In this document: one piece after another, positions 9,679-20,699 of the stretch
Numbering within the stretch: position 1 is the first letter of the stretch
Layout of the letters: every line of letters begins with the position of its first letter
Assembly (NCBI GenBank): GCA_021018815.1
Contig: JAITYX010000074.1
Location: 1,116,001-1,180,000, forward strand
Source of the DNA: Talinum fruticosum
Taxonomy: Eukaryota > Streptophyta > Magnoliopsida > Caryophyllales > Talinaceae
Direction of reading: 5' to 3'
Length of the DNA: 64,000 nt
Notes under the pieces: generated by a model
Database searches by the model: none
Told to the model about the DNA's origin: nothing
The model's input: the letters and a program-made list of their open reading frames with translations, nothing else
Translations under genes and position numbers: made by a program

Positions 9679-11068
9679 TGTTGAGAGAAATATAATACCG
9701 CAAGTGCACGGTGTAGGCGTAGCTAGGAACCAGGCAAGTACGGGTCGTATCCGCAAGGAACTCGTTTTCAAATACTAAATCCACCTAAAAACTCTAATCT
9801 AGGTAAAAACTCGGTTCGACAATGATTTAGTTTTTGGATCAACTAATAACAAAATAACTAAGAGAAATCGATGAATAAAAAAAGCCTTAGATTGGGATTA
9901 ATCACACTAATATGCCTGAAACCAAAATCGAATACCGTTTGAGATTTGCCTATGCTAATAGTTTAGAAGAGGGAGACACCAATTAAGCCTATCTTTGCCT
10001 ACTTTCGAAGGTCAAAGACCAATCTTGCACAATCTAATCACCTATTTTCATGGGATTAGTAAAGGGCAAAATCACAATGAATGCATCTCACAACCCCAAT
10101 TAAAACCTTAATTATTTTCATATCAAAGTTTTCATCTTTCGATGTTCCACAAAACCCTAATAAAAGCATATGAGTCCTCTCTCGAGGCAATCAATGAAAG
10201 AGTGATGAACGAAATGAATTCTAACCTAAAAAGCATAGAACAACTCAATTAGTACTCAATTCATGATTATCAAGGCATAATAGGGATCAATCCCAACCTA
10301 AGTAGAGAAATTAGCCCCTAAACATGATACTAAATAATTGACAGAGATTGGGGAAAATAGCCATAGAGAAACGAAGAGAAACTGTAAAGAAAATATAAAG
10401 AGAAGAAATTACGATTACAGAATGAAAAACTTGATGCAATTCAATAATAAAAACTTCAAGTAGATGAGCAATAAAGAGTGTTCTTGAGTCTCCTCTTAGA
10501 GCTCTCTCGAAAATCCTAGCTAAAATCCTAAAAATATGGAATAGAATCCTTCAACAAATACAATTAGGAAACTTAAATAATCGTCTGTTACAGTAGTCAC
10601 ACGGCCGTGCGAAAGTCGCACGGGTACCGTGCGAAATCTGCCGCAGCTTCTAAGCTCTCTGCCCATTTCGCACGACCGTGCAACTTCCGCACAGGGTGCC
10701 TTGCGAAATTTCAATCTCCGTAACTTCTCACACGGCCGTGCGGAACGCACACGAGGGCCGTGCGACCCTCCTTCACTTCGGGTCCTTCGCTCGATGATCC
10801 GCACGGTTGTGCGACTTCTCTTGATGTGTTTTAGGCTTCTTTCTTGCCTCTTCTTGGGCCCGAACTCTTCTCTTCATCGCTTTTCATCAAATTTACCTCG
10901 AATCTCTCAAATTTAAGCCCAAAAACCTGTAATAAAGAGATTTACGAGCTTAGGTGACGATAAAGAGAAAATGAGCAAAATCTAACCCAAAACTAAATAA
11001 ATATCCTTGAAATCATCACGGGATTGGGTTGAATAATGCCTAAAAACCGGTAAAAACGAGGTCTAACA
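9679..11068 (-). repeat. Solo LTR, family S, copy 2 (complete)
   Basis: On the minus strand it runs TGTTAGACCTCG ... TCTCTCAACA, 1390 bp. Flanks are agctt at 9674-9678 and agctt at 11069-11073, a perfect 5-bp target-site duplication. The LINE-B protein reads on smoothly when the block is removed (KKL joined to NLVNLCFADD). TG...CA ends, a 5-bp duplication and no internal domain make it a solo LTR, the product of recombination between the two LTRs of a full element. Confidence 0.88.
10597..10815. repeat. GC-rich palindrome cluster within solo LTR copy 2
   Basis: At least seven copies of a cgcacggccgtgcga-type palindrome (cacacggccgtgcg, cgcacgggtaccgtgcg, cgcacgaccgtgc, cgcacacgagggccgtgcg, gcacggttgtgcg). 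It matches the cluster at 3584-3835 in reverse orientation. The order and spacing differ in detail, so the units have diverged or been exchanged since the copies separated. Confidence 0.75.
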
Positions 11069-11089
11069 AGCTTCTTACACATAGGGTAA

Positions 11090-12236
11090 AATCTAAAATT
11101 CGATGGGTGGCTTTATGTAGCAAGATTTTGGTCAAATATTCGATTACAAGTACAAATATAAGTGGGGAGACTAGGTTACCTTGTCCGAGTCCCTTCCCCC
11201 TTTAATACCTCCACGGTCGAGTCCCATTTATATTAATGGCAAAGCTGCTTGTTGTGATCATGGCCATTATCTACATGATGAACTCATAGGGGAAAGTGTC
11301 GAGCATGTAGTAAATCTTCCACAAATGTCCATGATACTCGAGTCATAGGCTTTTCTCGAGTCAATTTTGAAAAGGCATCTTGCGGACACATGTTTCCTTT
11401 GGTATAGTTTGATCATATCTTAGAAAACCATGATGTTATGAGCAATCATCCTATTTTCAATTAATACGGACTGATTTTCATGCACTATTAATGGGAGTAT
11501 AGGTCTTAGTCTAGTGCGGATAAGTTTTGAAATGCACTTGTACAAAGTATTACAACAAGCAATAGGTCTATAGTCAATTGCAGCTTGAGGAAGTAACTTT
11601 GGTATGCAAGTAATTCGGGTTTCATTCCGGATATGGTTCATCTTGCCGGTGTTGAAGAAAAACCATATTGCTTACATATATCATCACCCACTATATCCCA
11701 ATTGTGTTTGAAACAAACCACTGTTATACCCATCAAGCCCCGGGCTTTTGTGAGTAGGAATGTCCAAGAGGGATTTTTTTATTTCATCCCTTGCGAAGGG
11801 TTTAGTCAAATCTATTTGATGTTGCATAGATAGCCTTGCCCCCGCTTCAATCACCTTTGGTTGTATTTCCCGATGTAATAACAGACCGCCCTAAGAAGCT
11901 TTCATAATAATTGACAAAGTGGGTTGTTACTTGCTCATAATCCCATGACCACTCACCATTTTCCTGAATGAAAGGTGAAATTATGTTATGTAACTACCTA
12001 TGCTTCAAGCTCTCATAGAAGAATTTTTCATTTGTGTCACTTAAGTTGAGCCAGTCCTCTTTGGTTTTCCGGATGGGCCTCTCTTGCCATTTGCTTAATT
12101 TAGTAACTGCTTGTCTTTCCCGCTCATAAAGTTGTGGATCACCAGGATTCATTTGTATTTGGGGGAGGAGCAAGTTGAGTCTTTCTCTAGCTTTGGCATG
12201 ATCAACATGTATATGACCAAATCTGCTTTTATCCAA
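11090..12236 (-). pseudogene. LINE-B linker and N-terminal reverse transcriptase
   Basis: The piece at 12236-11994 (KSRFGHIHVDHAKARERL, WLNLSDTNEKFFYES) is the linker before RT. About 11641-11420 reads ITCIPKLLP, DYRPIACCNTLYKCISKLI and the ENQSVLIENR region, matching RT fingers. About 11230-11090 reads as the PLSP-type block and LLHKATHR just upstream of the solo LTR. Stops and frame changes lie between the pieces. Confidence 0.7.
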
Positions 12237-12248
12237 CTCTCCGAGGGG

Positions 12249-12890
12249 TCAGTTGTAGCATTTTGAGCTTTTTGCAACTATCGGCATTGGAGTACCCTTG
12301 ATCTCCTGTTTCCGGATGTTGCTCACGGTTGTGTGAAAATTAGAGTCGGTAGCCCACATATCAAAGAACATGAAAGTCTTAGGTCCACTTTTAAGCTCAT
12401 AAAATTTCACTAGCCCCGGAATGTGATTCGATGTTTCATCGGCCAAAAATATGGCTTCTACAGTTGGGAAGGTTGTGGACCATGTAAAATTGACTAGGAT
12501 CCTGTCCAATTTAGAAAAGATCCTATATCCTCTTTCCCATATGTTATTCCAAGTGTATCTGCAACCTTTCCATGGCATATCTCTTAATCCAAGTATCAAT
12601 CAAGCGAGTCTTGGAAGTCTTTGATGTCACCGAGGGTAACTACAGTACCTCCAATTCTATCTTCTAGTTGCAAAGGGTGGTTGAAATCACCCATAGTGAT
12701 CCAGGGCCCATCCAAGTTTTGTTCCAGTGTTCTCAATGTTTGCCACATATTAGTTCTAGCCTTATCATCATTGAAGCCATATACAATGGTCATGTAAAGC
12801 TGTGTGTTGGAAAAGGTGTGTTTAACCTCGCAGTGTATCACTTGAGCGGTTGTTTTCAAAATTTGGACATCAAAAGTATTTGACTCGCCA
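12249..12890 (-). pseudogene. LINE-B APE-type endonuclease
   Basis: The frame at 12859-12596 reads TIVYGFND, LRTLEQNLDGPWITMGDFNHPL and EDRIGG. A shift at about 12599 leads into LRDMPWKGCRYTWNN, SKLDRILVNFTW and ADETSNHIPGLV. The GDFN and the TWNN/KLDR blocks are the catalytic-fold signatures of the AP-endonuclease domain that nicks the target DNA. The usual S-D-H-P motif is degraded to S-N-H-I-P. Confidence 0.75.
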
Positions 12891-13339
12891 TATTATCCAG
12901 ATCCCCCTATTATGGTCGAGTGTAGTTTACATGGTGTGACCACTTTTGAAATTTAGATGCTACTCGTAGCAAAATTGTTATAAAGAACTTTTGTCTCCAT
13001 CAAACATAACATGCCAACTTTATTCTTGTAGCGAGAATGCTTTCACATTTCTGTGTTTATTTGGGCTATTGAAGCCTCCGATGTTCCATGTGGTGATGTT
13101 ATCCATGAGGAGGATTATTACCAACTCCTTCCCTCTATAGTGCCCTTATCACTAGCTCATTGGTGTTGTCCGATATAATGTTAAAAAGAATTATGCACTT
13201 GGTGTTTGCATCTCGCTATCTCACTAGCTAGGGTTTTCCCGATCCCCTATGGACCCAACTATCACTGAGGTCTGGATCCGGTTTCTCTCTTGTATTGTAG
13301 GTTTGTCTTCGCCGGTTGATTTAGTTTTGGGTCTCCACT

Positions 13340-14354
13340 ACTAGATTTGCCCTTGTTTGCGGGATTCGGCTTCATGGCCATACTTTTTGCACTTAGAGCA
13401 TAGCACTGGTGCCCATTCAAAGTGTACGAGTCTGTTTGATCATAATACCATGCTCATTTGCAAAGTGAACATGTTTGGGTATTATGTTTTTATGGGCACC
13501 TCTATCAATACTCTAGCATATCTAACTCGATTTTTAGCCTTTGTATTCCCATCTTCCATAATAGGATTACCCATGATGCTTGCTAATTTGCTCAAAGTTG
13601 AAGTACTCTAATATTTGAGATCCAAGTCTCAGTAAACGTAACCCATACTTGGGATGTGATGAATTTCCTCCTTTTTGAAATCCTTGTGCAAGGGCTTTAC
13701 AATGAATGGCTTATTATCAAAGTTCGATAAATACCGAGACCGTAATATTTCATCCCTAGTTTCGATCGAATAAAATCTTATCAATATCACCCCATTACTC
13801 ATCATCACAATCCTATCAATGGTGTATTCTTTCCAAATTCTTCTAATAAAGCCATTAAGCACGAGAGAAAGGGGAGGGATGTACCGAGAACATAACAAGC
13901 AATAGCAGATTCCCTGAATCGAAGTTCGGGCTCAATATCCTCAAAATCAATTGACATAAATAGGGTTTTCATTCTCTTGCTGGGAGCAATGAAACTTAGT
14001 TTTTCACCCCCATTCTTCAACTTTGATATATCAAATGAATCCCAAATAAAAGTTTTAGAAATACTGGCTCATGTCCATTCTCATTGGAATCTAGGTGAAT
14101 TTGAAGGTTTCACTGGGTAGATAATTCGATCGGAGGATAACCAGTTGGGTTTACTATTTCATTGATGGGCATTGTCGTCGGCTCCGAGTTTGGTGTAGTA
14201 GTGTGGTTGGTGGGGGTTGAGGAGTTTTGTTGTTGGGTTGGAGTTTGCGTTGAATGTGGTCTAGACTTTCCGGGCCACTCTCGCTTCGCCATAGCCGGAG
14301 AAGCTCTTCAAGCGAGGAAGGCAAAAGAAGCGTTTTCTTGTGAGTAATTCCCAA
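13340..14354 (-). pseudogene. LINE-B ORF1 (DUF4283-like domain and zinc knuckle)
   Basis: Segments read LRFRESAIACYVLGTSLPF, FIRRIWKEYTIDRIVMMSNG and ILRSRYLSNFDNKPFIVKP, which match the DUF4283 domain at the start of plant LINE ORF1. About 13430-13360 reads FEWAPVLCSKCKKYGHEAESR, a CCHC zinc knuckle whose last Cys is Arg. Several frame changes are present. A proline/threonine-rich N-terminus lies at 14292-14110. Confidence 0.65.
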
Positions 14355-14868
14355 AAATCAAATTAATATCTCATTAACTCGAACATAATTCAAATTTAAA
14401 TAAATTCAATTATTGAAACGCGAAAACTGAAATAAATAACTAAAGTTGCGACTTTCATGAATAAATTTTTTAAAGGGAAAAAAACTAATTTGCTACGTCT
14501 GAAATGCGCCATATAATGAGAAGAGTGAACTAATCAAGTGGATGGTCACCTGACGCGCATGATGAGGCGCTTGGGCATCAAACCACTTCCATCGCAATCA
14601 ATCACTCAATCATCACTTTCACAATTTATTTCCTTTTACCTCCTTTTTTTTAATTTTCTTTTATTTTTCTGCTCCCACTTTCTATCAAATAATTCCGTTC
14701 CATTCTTTTCAAAGAATCAAATGAACCCAATTCTCTCTCCAAAACAAAAACCCCTCACACTCATAATGCATCGCAAATGCACACCAAATTCAAATGAAAT
14801 TGAATTTAATTGCCCCACCCCCACCTCCACCTCCTTATGCAAACAAACATGAACACTCTCCTCTAATT
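14355..14868. other. Upstream region of the S40-like gene
   Basis: About 500 bp between LINE-B and the TATA box. It holds CT-rich and AT-rich stretches expected of a plant promoter and no coding homology. Confidence 0.4.
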
Positions 14869-14880
14869 CTATATATACAC
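14869..14880 (+). promoter_or_regulatory. Candidate TATA box of the S40-like gene
   Basis: ctatatatacac lies 122 bases before the ATG at 15002, leaving room for a leader of about 90 bases. A CT-rich stretch (14949-14967) follows, typical of plant 5' leaders. Confidence 0.55.
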
Positions 14881-15001
14881 CATTTCCACCCTCCATTGCC
14901 TTCTTATGCTAACATCATTCTCTGATCCAACCCAAACCCATCAACTCCCTCTTCTTCTTCTCTTCTGGGTTTCTTTTCTTATTTTCCGGGATCGTCGGAA
15001 A

Positions 15002-15588
15002 ATGGCCAAAGGCCGACGACTGACCTCTACGCGCAGCGAGCGCCTCCTGGGCTTGGGGACCTTCAACCATGGTGCCGCCGCCGAGGAGTTCGCCGAGGAC
15101 GACGTCTGGTCCATGGTGGAGCACGCCCCGGAAAGCCACCTCCACCACCACCACCACCACTATCACGGCGGCTCCGGCGGCGAATGGGCCTCACGCTCCG
15201 CCGCCGAGAGTGGCAGGAGGCATAGTGTAACCGGCACGCGCGAGAGGCACGTGGGGGCTTGTCTTTAGCCTTCGAGGACAAAACGACGTCGTCGACCAGG
15301 ATCGTACACCAGTTCTCTGGCGGCCGTCACGTGGCCGCGTCGGCCCCGGTGAACGTCCCCGATTGGAGTAAGATCTATCGGGTTAACTCGGCCGAGTCGA
15401 TGCACGATTCGGACGAGGACGACCAAGTTGGCGGCGGCTCGGTGATCGAGCCGCCACATGAGTACTTGGCTAGGAGTAGGAAGATGCATGCCATGTCGGT
15501 TTTTGAAGGGGTGGGCCGGACCCTTAAGGGCCGGGACATGAGCCGGGTTCGTGATGCGGTTTGGAGTCAGACCGGGTTCGAAGGGTAA
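15002..15588 (+). CDS. S40-type senescence regulator (DUF584), with one-base frameshift
   Basis: An intronless gene of about 195 codons if one base is allowed for. The N-terminus MAKGRRLTSTRSERLLG and the block EEFAEDDVWSMV are the opening motifs of the plant S40/DUF584 family. After a His-rich linker (HLHHHHHHYH) the second half reads ASAPVNVPDWSKIYRVNS, PPHEYLARSRKM and SVFEGVGRTLKGRDMSRVRD, ending VWSQTGFEG. The family is nuclear and linked to leaf senescence and stress responses; its biochemical activity is not settled. The two halves are in different frames: the first ends at a stop near 15268 and the second joins if the G run at 15253-15257 had six Gs instead of five. All family blocks on both sides are intact, so this is either a consensus error or a very recent mutation. 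Base composition is far more GC-rich than its surroundings, as is usual for this family. Confidence 0.85.
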
Positions 15589-17350
15589 ATAAAAAATTTA
15601 AAAAAAAAAAAAACAAACTTATGTAATTTAATTAATAGTAGTTTTCCCTTTTAATTTTCTTCTTTTTGGAGGTTCAAAAATTAATTTGGTTGAGGGAAAA
15701 TCTTGGTTGGAAAATATTTTTTTGATGGGGGGCAGTGGGTGACTCGGCTGTCAAAGTGAGTCGACTCAGTGTTAGAGCCCGATCCAGGGTTGGAAAATGG
15801 AGAATTGGCAAAATTGTGTAGTCTTTGTCAATAATAATTTTTGTAGTAATTTTTTATGATAATTTTTACTTTTCTAGAATATCAAGTGCAATTATTGTAG
15901 AGTAAATAGTGGTATTTTTGGCTGATATAAAAGATATTCAACTAATTAATATAATATTTGTCTACAACTCTACAAGTGAAAGTTGGAAATAATCCTTGTC
16001 ATTCAGCTTCACTATAAGTAGAACTGTGGAAGTTGTCAAATATAATTTTTTTATTTATTAATAGTATTATTTTTAAATGATGTGAAACCTATTTATACTC
16101 TTCATCTTAGCATAATTGTCCTATTTTTATTTTATATGTCTCAAATTAATTATTCTACTTTCTTGAATTATGGTTGCCCCGACTAATTTGAGTTGTATAT
16201 ATGGTTCTTTATTGAAAAAATCCATTATTTGATACATACTATAGTATTTCAGTGGCATGGTAAGGCAGACAAAAATATTTGTGATATTTTTAAATAAATT
16301 AAAAAGTTTAAGGGTACATTTAGCTAAAAATTCATCCACAATTAAAATTATTTTAGAAAATATTAATAATTCTTAATACCACTATGTACATAAATTTGGG
16401 TGACACCACAATTAAAATTAAAATCATTCCTAAGATGGAGCATGCTGATTGATTAGAAAAAGACATATTTCAAGTAGAAATTTGATGTACATATAATTTT
16501 ATTGGATGTTTGTTTTAATATAAGATTATGTTGGAAATAAGTTGATATATAATTCTATTTGCCTTGCATGAAAAATTTGTACATAACATATATTCAGGTT
16601 CTTGAACTATTATCATGGCATAAAAGTTTTAATCATTTTTTAATTGTGTGTTTTTGTTGTAATTTAAATATATGTATCATGTACATGTTTTATTTTTTCT
16701 ATATAAAAAGTGTACTTATATGGTGATGAAAACAAATTCCTTTATTTTTTCATAAAAGAAAAATAACCGTTAACTAAATTTATGAGTATAATTCCACTTA
16801 CCGTATAAGTTAGTGTTATCATTGACTAATAAAATCTAGATACATATCATATCCCACATTTACTAAATTTAATTGATATTTTCATTTTGTTATACGAGTA
16901 TCTCACACACACAACTGGTAAATACCACGAGATTATTAGGAAAAAATTCAGTATCCATCATAAATAATAACTTTTTACTTAATTTACAATTTCCCCCTTT
17001 ATATATGCATCTAAATTCACCCTCAAATTTACATTTTTTAATTAATTGGTAAAACCAAAAGGCTAAGGTTATAAAACAAAACAAAACACCACAAAACTAA
17101 ACATGACAGAAAAAGAGTTAGCAATTAGCGCTAAAACGTCATGGTGTGAAACAAGGCCCGGCTTCTCGAAATCTGCTTCTACGAAACACATATAATTCAA
17201 CCAAAAAGTTAAAAGGGAGTTGAAGGTTTATTACATTGAATAACATAACCATAAACCAAGAAGAATGCATGGAATCCACCATAGCTACAAATTCAATTTG
17301 ATCTTTGGAAGAGGGAAGGAAACAAAAATGGGTAATACATACAAAATAAT
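15589..17350. other. AT-rich intergenic DNA after the S40-like gene
   Basis: No supported gene. The first 100 bases hold a poly-A run (15600-15613) and are probably the 3' untranslated region. The rest is AT-rich with no recognised repeat. Confidence 0.4.
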
Positions 17351-17357
17351 ATTCGAC

Positions 17358-17684
17358 TCAATGAATAAAAAGACAAAAATGAGCAAAATAATTTAGTGGG
17401 CAGCTTCCATCCCAAGGAATAAGGAGAGCCAATGGGCAACTACCTTTAGGAGGTGGTTGTCTCATTTTTATTTTTTTTTTTGTGATTTTTTTATTTTTAT
17501 TTTTTGTGTGAACTTGTGATGGAGGAGGGAGAAAGGAACATGTTTGTTGCACAATAAGCTCTAAGAGAAGAAGAAGATGAAGGTAAATTTGAAAGGTTAA
17601 GACAATTTTTGTGGGGGCATGATGAGCTTGAGAGACCCTTTTCTTCTCCCCCTTTTTTGAGAAAGAGACATATTGGGGTGACAA
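17358..17684 (-). CDS. Possible small secreted-peptide gene, unrecognised
   Basis: An open frame on the minus strand contains a hydrophobic, Leu-rich stretch (IVLTFQIYLHLLLLLELIV) resembling a signal peptide, then a basic linker with many Lys and a Cys/Pro-rich tail (PPPKGSCPLALLIPWDGSCP). The frame has no ATG near the signal-like stretch. An ATG in another frame (ATGCCCCCACAAAAATTG, about 17622) would join it if one base were gained or lost in the C5 or A5 run. I do not recognise a peptide family. It may be chance. Confidence 0.2.
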   Translation of the reverse strand: MSPQYVSFSKKGEKKRVSQAHHAPTKIVLTFQIYLHLLLLLELIVQQTCSFLPPPSQVHTKNKNKKITKKKIKMRQPPPKGSCPLALLIPWDGSCPLNYFAHFCLFIH

Positions 17685-17699
17685 GGACTGTTCTAATTT

Positions 17700-19190
17700 T
17701 CCCTCTCTTTTTTAAAATAAAATAAAATAAAATAAATTATAATTATCCTCCCCACAACCCATATATTGATTTATTATTATATTCAAGTGATGGTGGTCCA
17801 TTTGTATTATCATTATCAATATCATACATTATAATAAAAATTTGGATCACTTGTTCTTTGATTTGTATATATTATATCATAATGGCATTTTGACTGCTAA
17901 AGGGAGCAAGGAAAGTGGTTAAGAATGTTTATAAATTGCTTTATATCTCTTGTTCATCATCATCCCCTTTAGTTTGTGCCATTGTTCTATGATTTCTACT
18001 TTACCTAACATTCTCTACTATGAGGGCTATTCTTAAAAATGATTCTACTAGAGTTGAGTTAATTTAAGGGTGGAGTTGAGTTACATTTATATCAGTTTTT
18101 TAAATAAGTTGTCCATTTACTGGATCCTCATGTAGGTCCGATATAAAAGGTCGATATTGGTTGGAGGAGATCCGAGAAAAGAAGCGTAGATTAGATTGGG
18201 TCAAATGAATGCGTGCAAATTAACCAGGTTCAATGGGATCAACCATAACCTTTAACTTAAAATATTTCAATAATGTACCGGAGCTTGTAACAACCTAAAT
18301 TTGAAAGTGAATTGTTTAGTTGTTACATGATTATAATGGAACAAGAAAATTCACGGATTGTCAAATTTAGTCACTATATATAATAATCTTTTCAAAATTA
18401 TCACATAAATTAATTAGCACGAACTAAAAAGAGACAAGTATAACGTCAACCGATAAAAATTCCTGTTAAAAAAGAAACATAAGATTATTAACGTTGAATA
18501 TTCACCTTACGCTTCATGTCTCCTAGGTCAAAATGCACCCTTAGAGAATGCTTGTACTTACTTCCAATAAAAATTTTAACCCCAACACCCTTTGTTTTTG
18601 TTTGTTTGTTTGTTTGTTTGGATGTAAAATATTCACACTCCCATCTTGTCAATCGGTTTAAGTTGAGGTAGTAGCTGGAGAATTACGAGTAGAAACAAAG
18701 GTTGCCTTGGTCCAACTGTGTTTTTGTTTCATGCATGAGGACTACAAGAGATTTTGGAATATATCTCAATATCACCCAATGGAAACAAACCCTATTTATT
18801 GAGTTTTTTGGGCTTTAGTACACCTACAAAGTTGATCAACTTTGGAGGTGGGAAAATTTCCATTTGCTTGGATGCAAAAGTTTAAAATCTTAATTTACCA
18901 ATCACCTCTTATTCGTTGTAAATCATATATGTACTTCAATGTCCGTTTCTATTCATTTATGTTCGTTTCTACTCATAAAAACGAAGTTGATTAACGAAAG
19001 GAACAGACATAAACAAAAATAAACAAAATGAGCAGAAACGAGCAAAAATGAATATAAATGAACGGAAAGATGAAAGAAATATTGGTATATACACCAATTC
19101 GAACATGTCCTTAGCTAAATTTCTTTTATAAGGATAAATGAGACTTACTCATCAGATTCCTATCTTAAGACAACACAATAAACCACAACA
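17700..19190. other. AT-rich intergenic DNA
   Basis: No gene seen. A TTTG tetranucleotide run lies at about 18597-18620. Degenerate phrases in cgaaacgagcaaaaatgaa style (18990-19070) recur several times and look like diverged short repeats. Confidence 0.4.
18597..18620. repeat. (TTTG)n microsatellite
   Basis: About five to six perfect TTTG units. Confidence 0.85.
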
Positions 19191-19360
19191 AGTACAAAGG
19201 GAAGGGAAAAAGTGTCAACCTGTCAGGACAATCTTGGCCGATCAACCCTCACAATTTCCTCTCAAGAGAATATTATGTCTCCCTCGAGGTTTGAACCCCG
19301 ATAAAAGAAAACGGACGATAAAGGCGGAGGCCAACTACGCTACCGCCACTTTAACTTTTA
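19190..19360 (-). mobile_element. tRNA-derived SINE-like element
   Basis: On the minus strand the head reads GGCGGTAGCGTAGTTGGCC, with an A-box-like TAGCGTAGTTGG, and 45 bases later GGGTTCAAACC, a B-box-like element. This is the internal polymerase III promoter pattern of tRNA-derived SINEs. It does not fold as a complete tRNA. The tail end is not defined and I found no target-site duplication. Confidence 0.5.
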
Positions 19361-20056
19361 GTTGAAATCTATTGAAAATAATGAAAATTTGGTCAATTTT
19401 CTTAGAATTTAATAAGTATCCTACATTTTAAATCATGTACTTAAATTTTTGGTTAAGTTTTTTTGGGACATAGCATCTTCACAATTGTAATTGACTATCA
19501 AAAATTGGAGTTTTAAATACTCTTAATATTGAATTATACATAAATCAACATGAGTTGTAATGGTGAATAGTAATTAGTTTCTTAATAGAATTAATTACCT
19601 TTTTATAATTCCCTTGTAATTGCTAAGAGAGTGCAAAGGCAAGACCACTCAACCATGAAGAAGGAGCACGGACAAATATTTGCGGGAATAAAAAATCTTA
19701 TCTTAAGTTGAATTAATATTATTTTTTGATAGTCGAAGCGGTAAGTGACGTGATAACCACTCATCTACTTTCCTCCCTCACTCCCTCCTTCCTCCACAGG
19801 GCTCGATTCTTGGGGGAGGAGGAAACAATTTCCTCTTGCTTGAGGAGAGTATTTGAAGAAAGGGCTTGAAACTTTGACACCTCCCCTTACTCGGTTCATG
19901 TCAATCTTTTGAATTTCCATAAGATAGGAGCCAAAAGGAGACCGGTTTTTTTAAAAATGTCATTTTGTCCACTAACGTGCATCAGTAATATATCAATGTG
20001 AAAGACCTTTATTTATGGAGAGTGGTTGGTTGATATTTGGCTGATCCAATATGAGA

Positions 20057-20061
<5 letters not shown>

Positions 20062-20117
<56 letters not shown>
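20062..20117. repeat. (AT)n microsatellite
   Basis: About 56 bp of uninterrupted AT dinucleotides, likely highly polymorphic in length. Confidence 0.95.
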
Positions 20118-20121
<4 letters not shown>

Positions 20122-20480
20122 AAAAATTGATTGGATTGAAACTTTGTCTTAGGAATTATGTCATCGAATTATAAAAAATAAAATAAAATAATTGTGTCTT
20201 AATTTATTTCCTAAAAATAATTGGAGGTAGCGTTTCAGTTGAGCTAAAATGAAAGTTTAATTAAAGACAATTACAAAATACGCATCACACCAAATTATTT
20301 AAGACGATAAGACGAAATACGCAAGTAATAGGCCATAAAATTGTAACGATTTAAAAATGCATACAATCAAATAATCTCCCCATCACTTAAGTCACTCTTT
20401 TATGTTTATTATTATATACACCTCAACTAATCCCCTATCACTTTAAATTACTATTAAAAATTTTTTATTTTTTTTTTACT

Positions 20481-20592
20481 GATTGGTTGAGAAATAGTAG
20501 CAGTTTTATCACGGGTAAGAGAAACATAAGTTTGAATCTCATAAACGCACTTGTTAGAAAAACTTTTATCTTAAACACTCATAACTCGGTAT
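20481..20592 (+). mobile_element. SINE-like element, family 2, copy 1
   Basis: The sequence runs ttggttgagaaatagtagcag ... aagtttgaatctcataaacg ... tttatcttaaacactcataactcgg. The order and wording match 50447-50560, including the B-box-like gtttgaatc and the shared acttgttagaaa/acttgttgagag segment. Divergence between the copies is considerable. Confidence 0.45.
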
Positions 20593-20690
20593 GCCTTTGA
20601 GTCGGCTCGGGCTTGACTCTAGTTCATTTTAACTCAAGCTCGAACCGAGCCTAAGCGCTCGGCGAGCCGGCTCGGTTCGGTTACAACCCT
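20586..20690. mobile_element. Remnant of the gctcggctcg hAT-like MITE
   Basis: One end of the family seen at 7484-7975 and 31779-32103: cgctcggcgagccggctcgg followed by gttacaaccct, a worn form of GTTTACACCCCT. The other end is missing. Confidence 0.6.
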
Positions 20691-20699
20691 GCATAGAAT

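Larger units (their letters stand above)
9080..14354 (-). mobile_element. LINE-B, L1-type non-LTR retrotransposon, decayed
   Basis: On the minus strand the order is an ORF1 gag-like protein (about 14354-13340), APE-type endonuclease (about 12890-12249), reverse transcriptase (about 12236-9317) and post-RT region (to about 9080). A solo LTR (9679-11068) interrupts the RT just upstream of its LCFADDIMLF motif. Every domain is broken by stops and frameshifts. The total without the LTR is about 3.9 kb. I could not find a 3' poly-A tail or target-site duplications, so the ends are approximate. Confidence 0.75.

Noticed and set aside
10520..10916. Arg-rich open frames over the palindrome cluster in copy 2
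   Set aside because: Same reason as for copy 1; no conserved frame between the copies.
14915..15489. Long minus-strand frames over the S40-like gene
   Set aside because: They are mirror frames of a GC-rich gene; the plus strand carries the family motifs.
19262..19346. tRNA gene on the minus strand
   Set aside because: A- and B-box-like words are present but no complete cloverleaf with acceptor pairing; a SINE head fits better.
19700..19900. Another SINE head (gaagcggtaagtgacgtgata ... gggctcgattcttggg)
   Set aside because: Only loosely box-like and with no second copy in the window; too weak to list.
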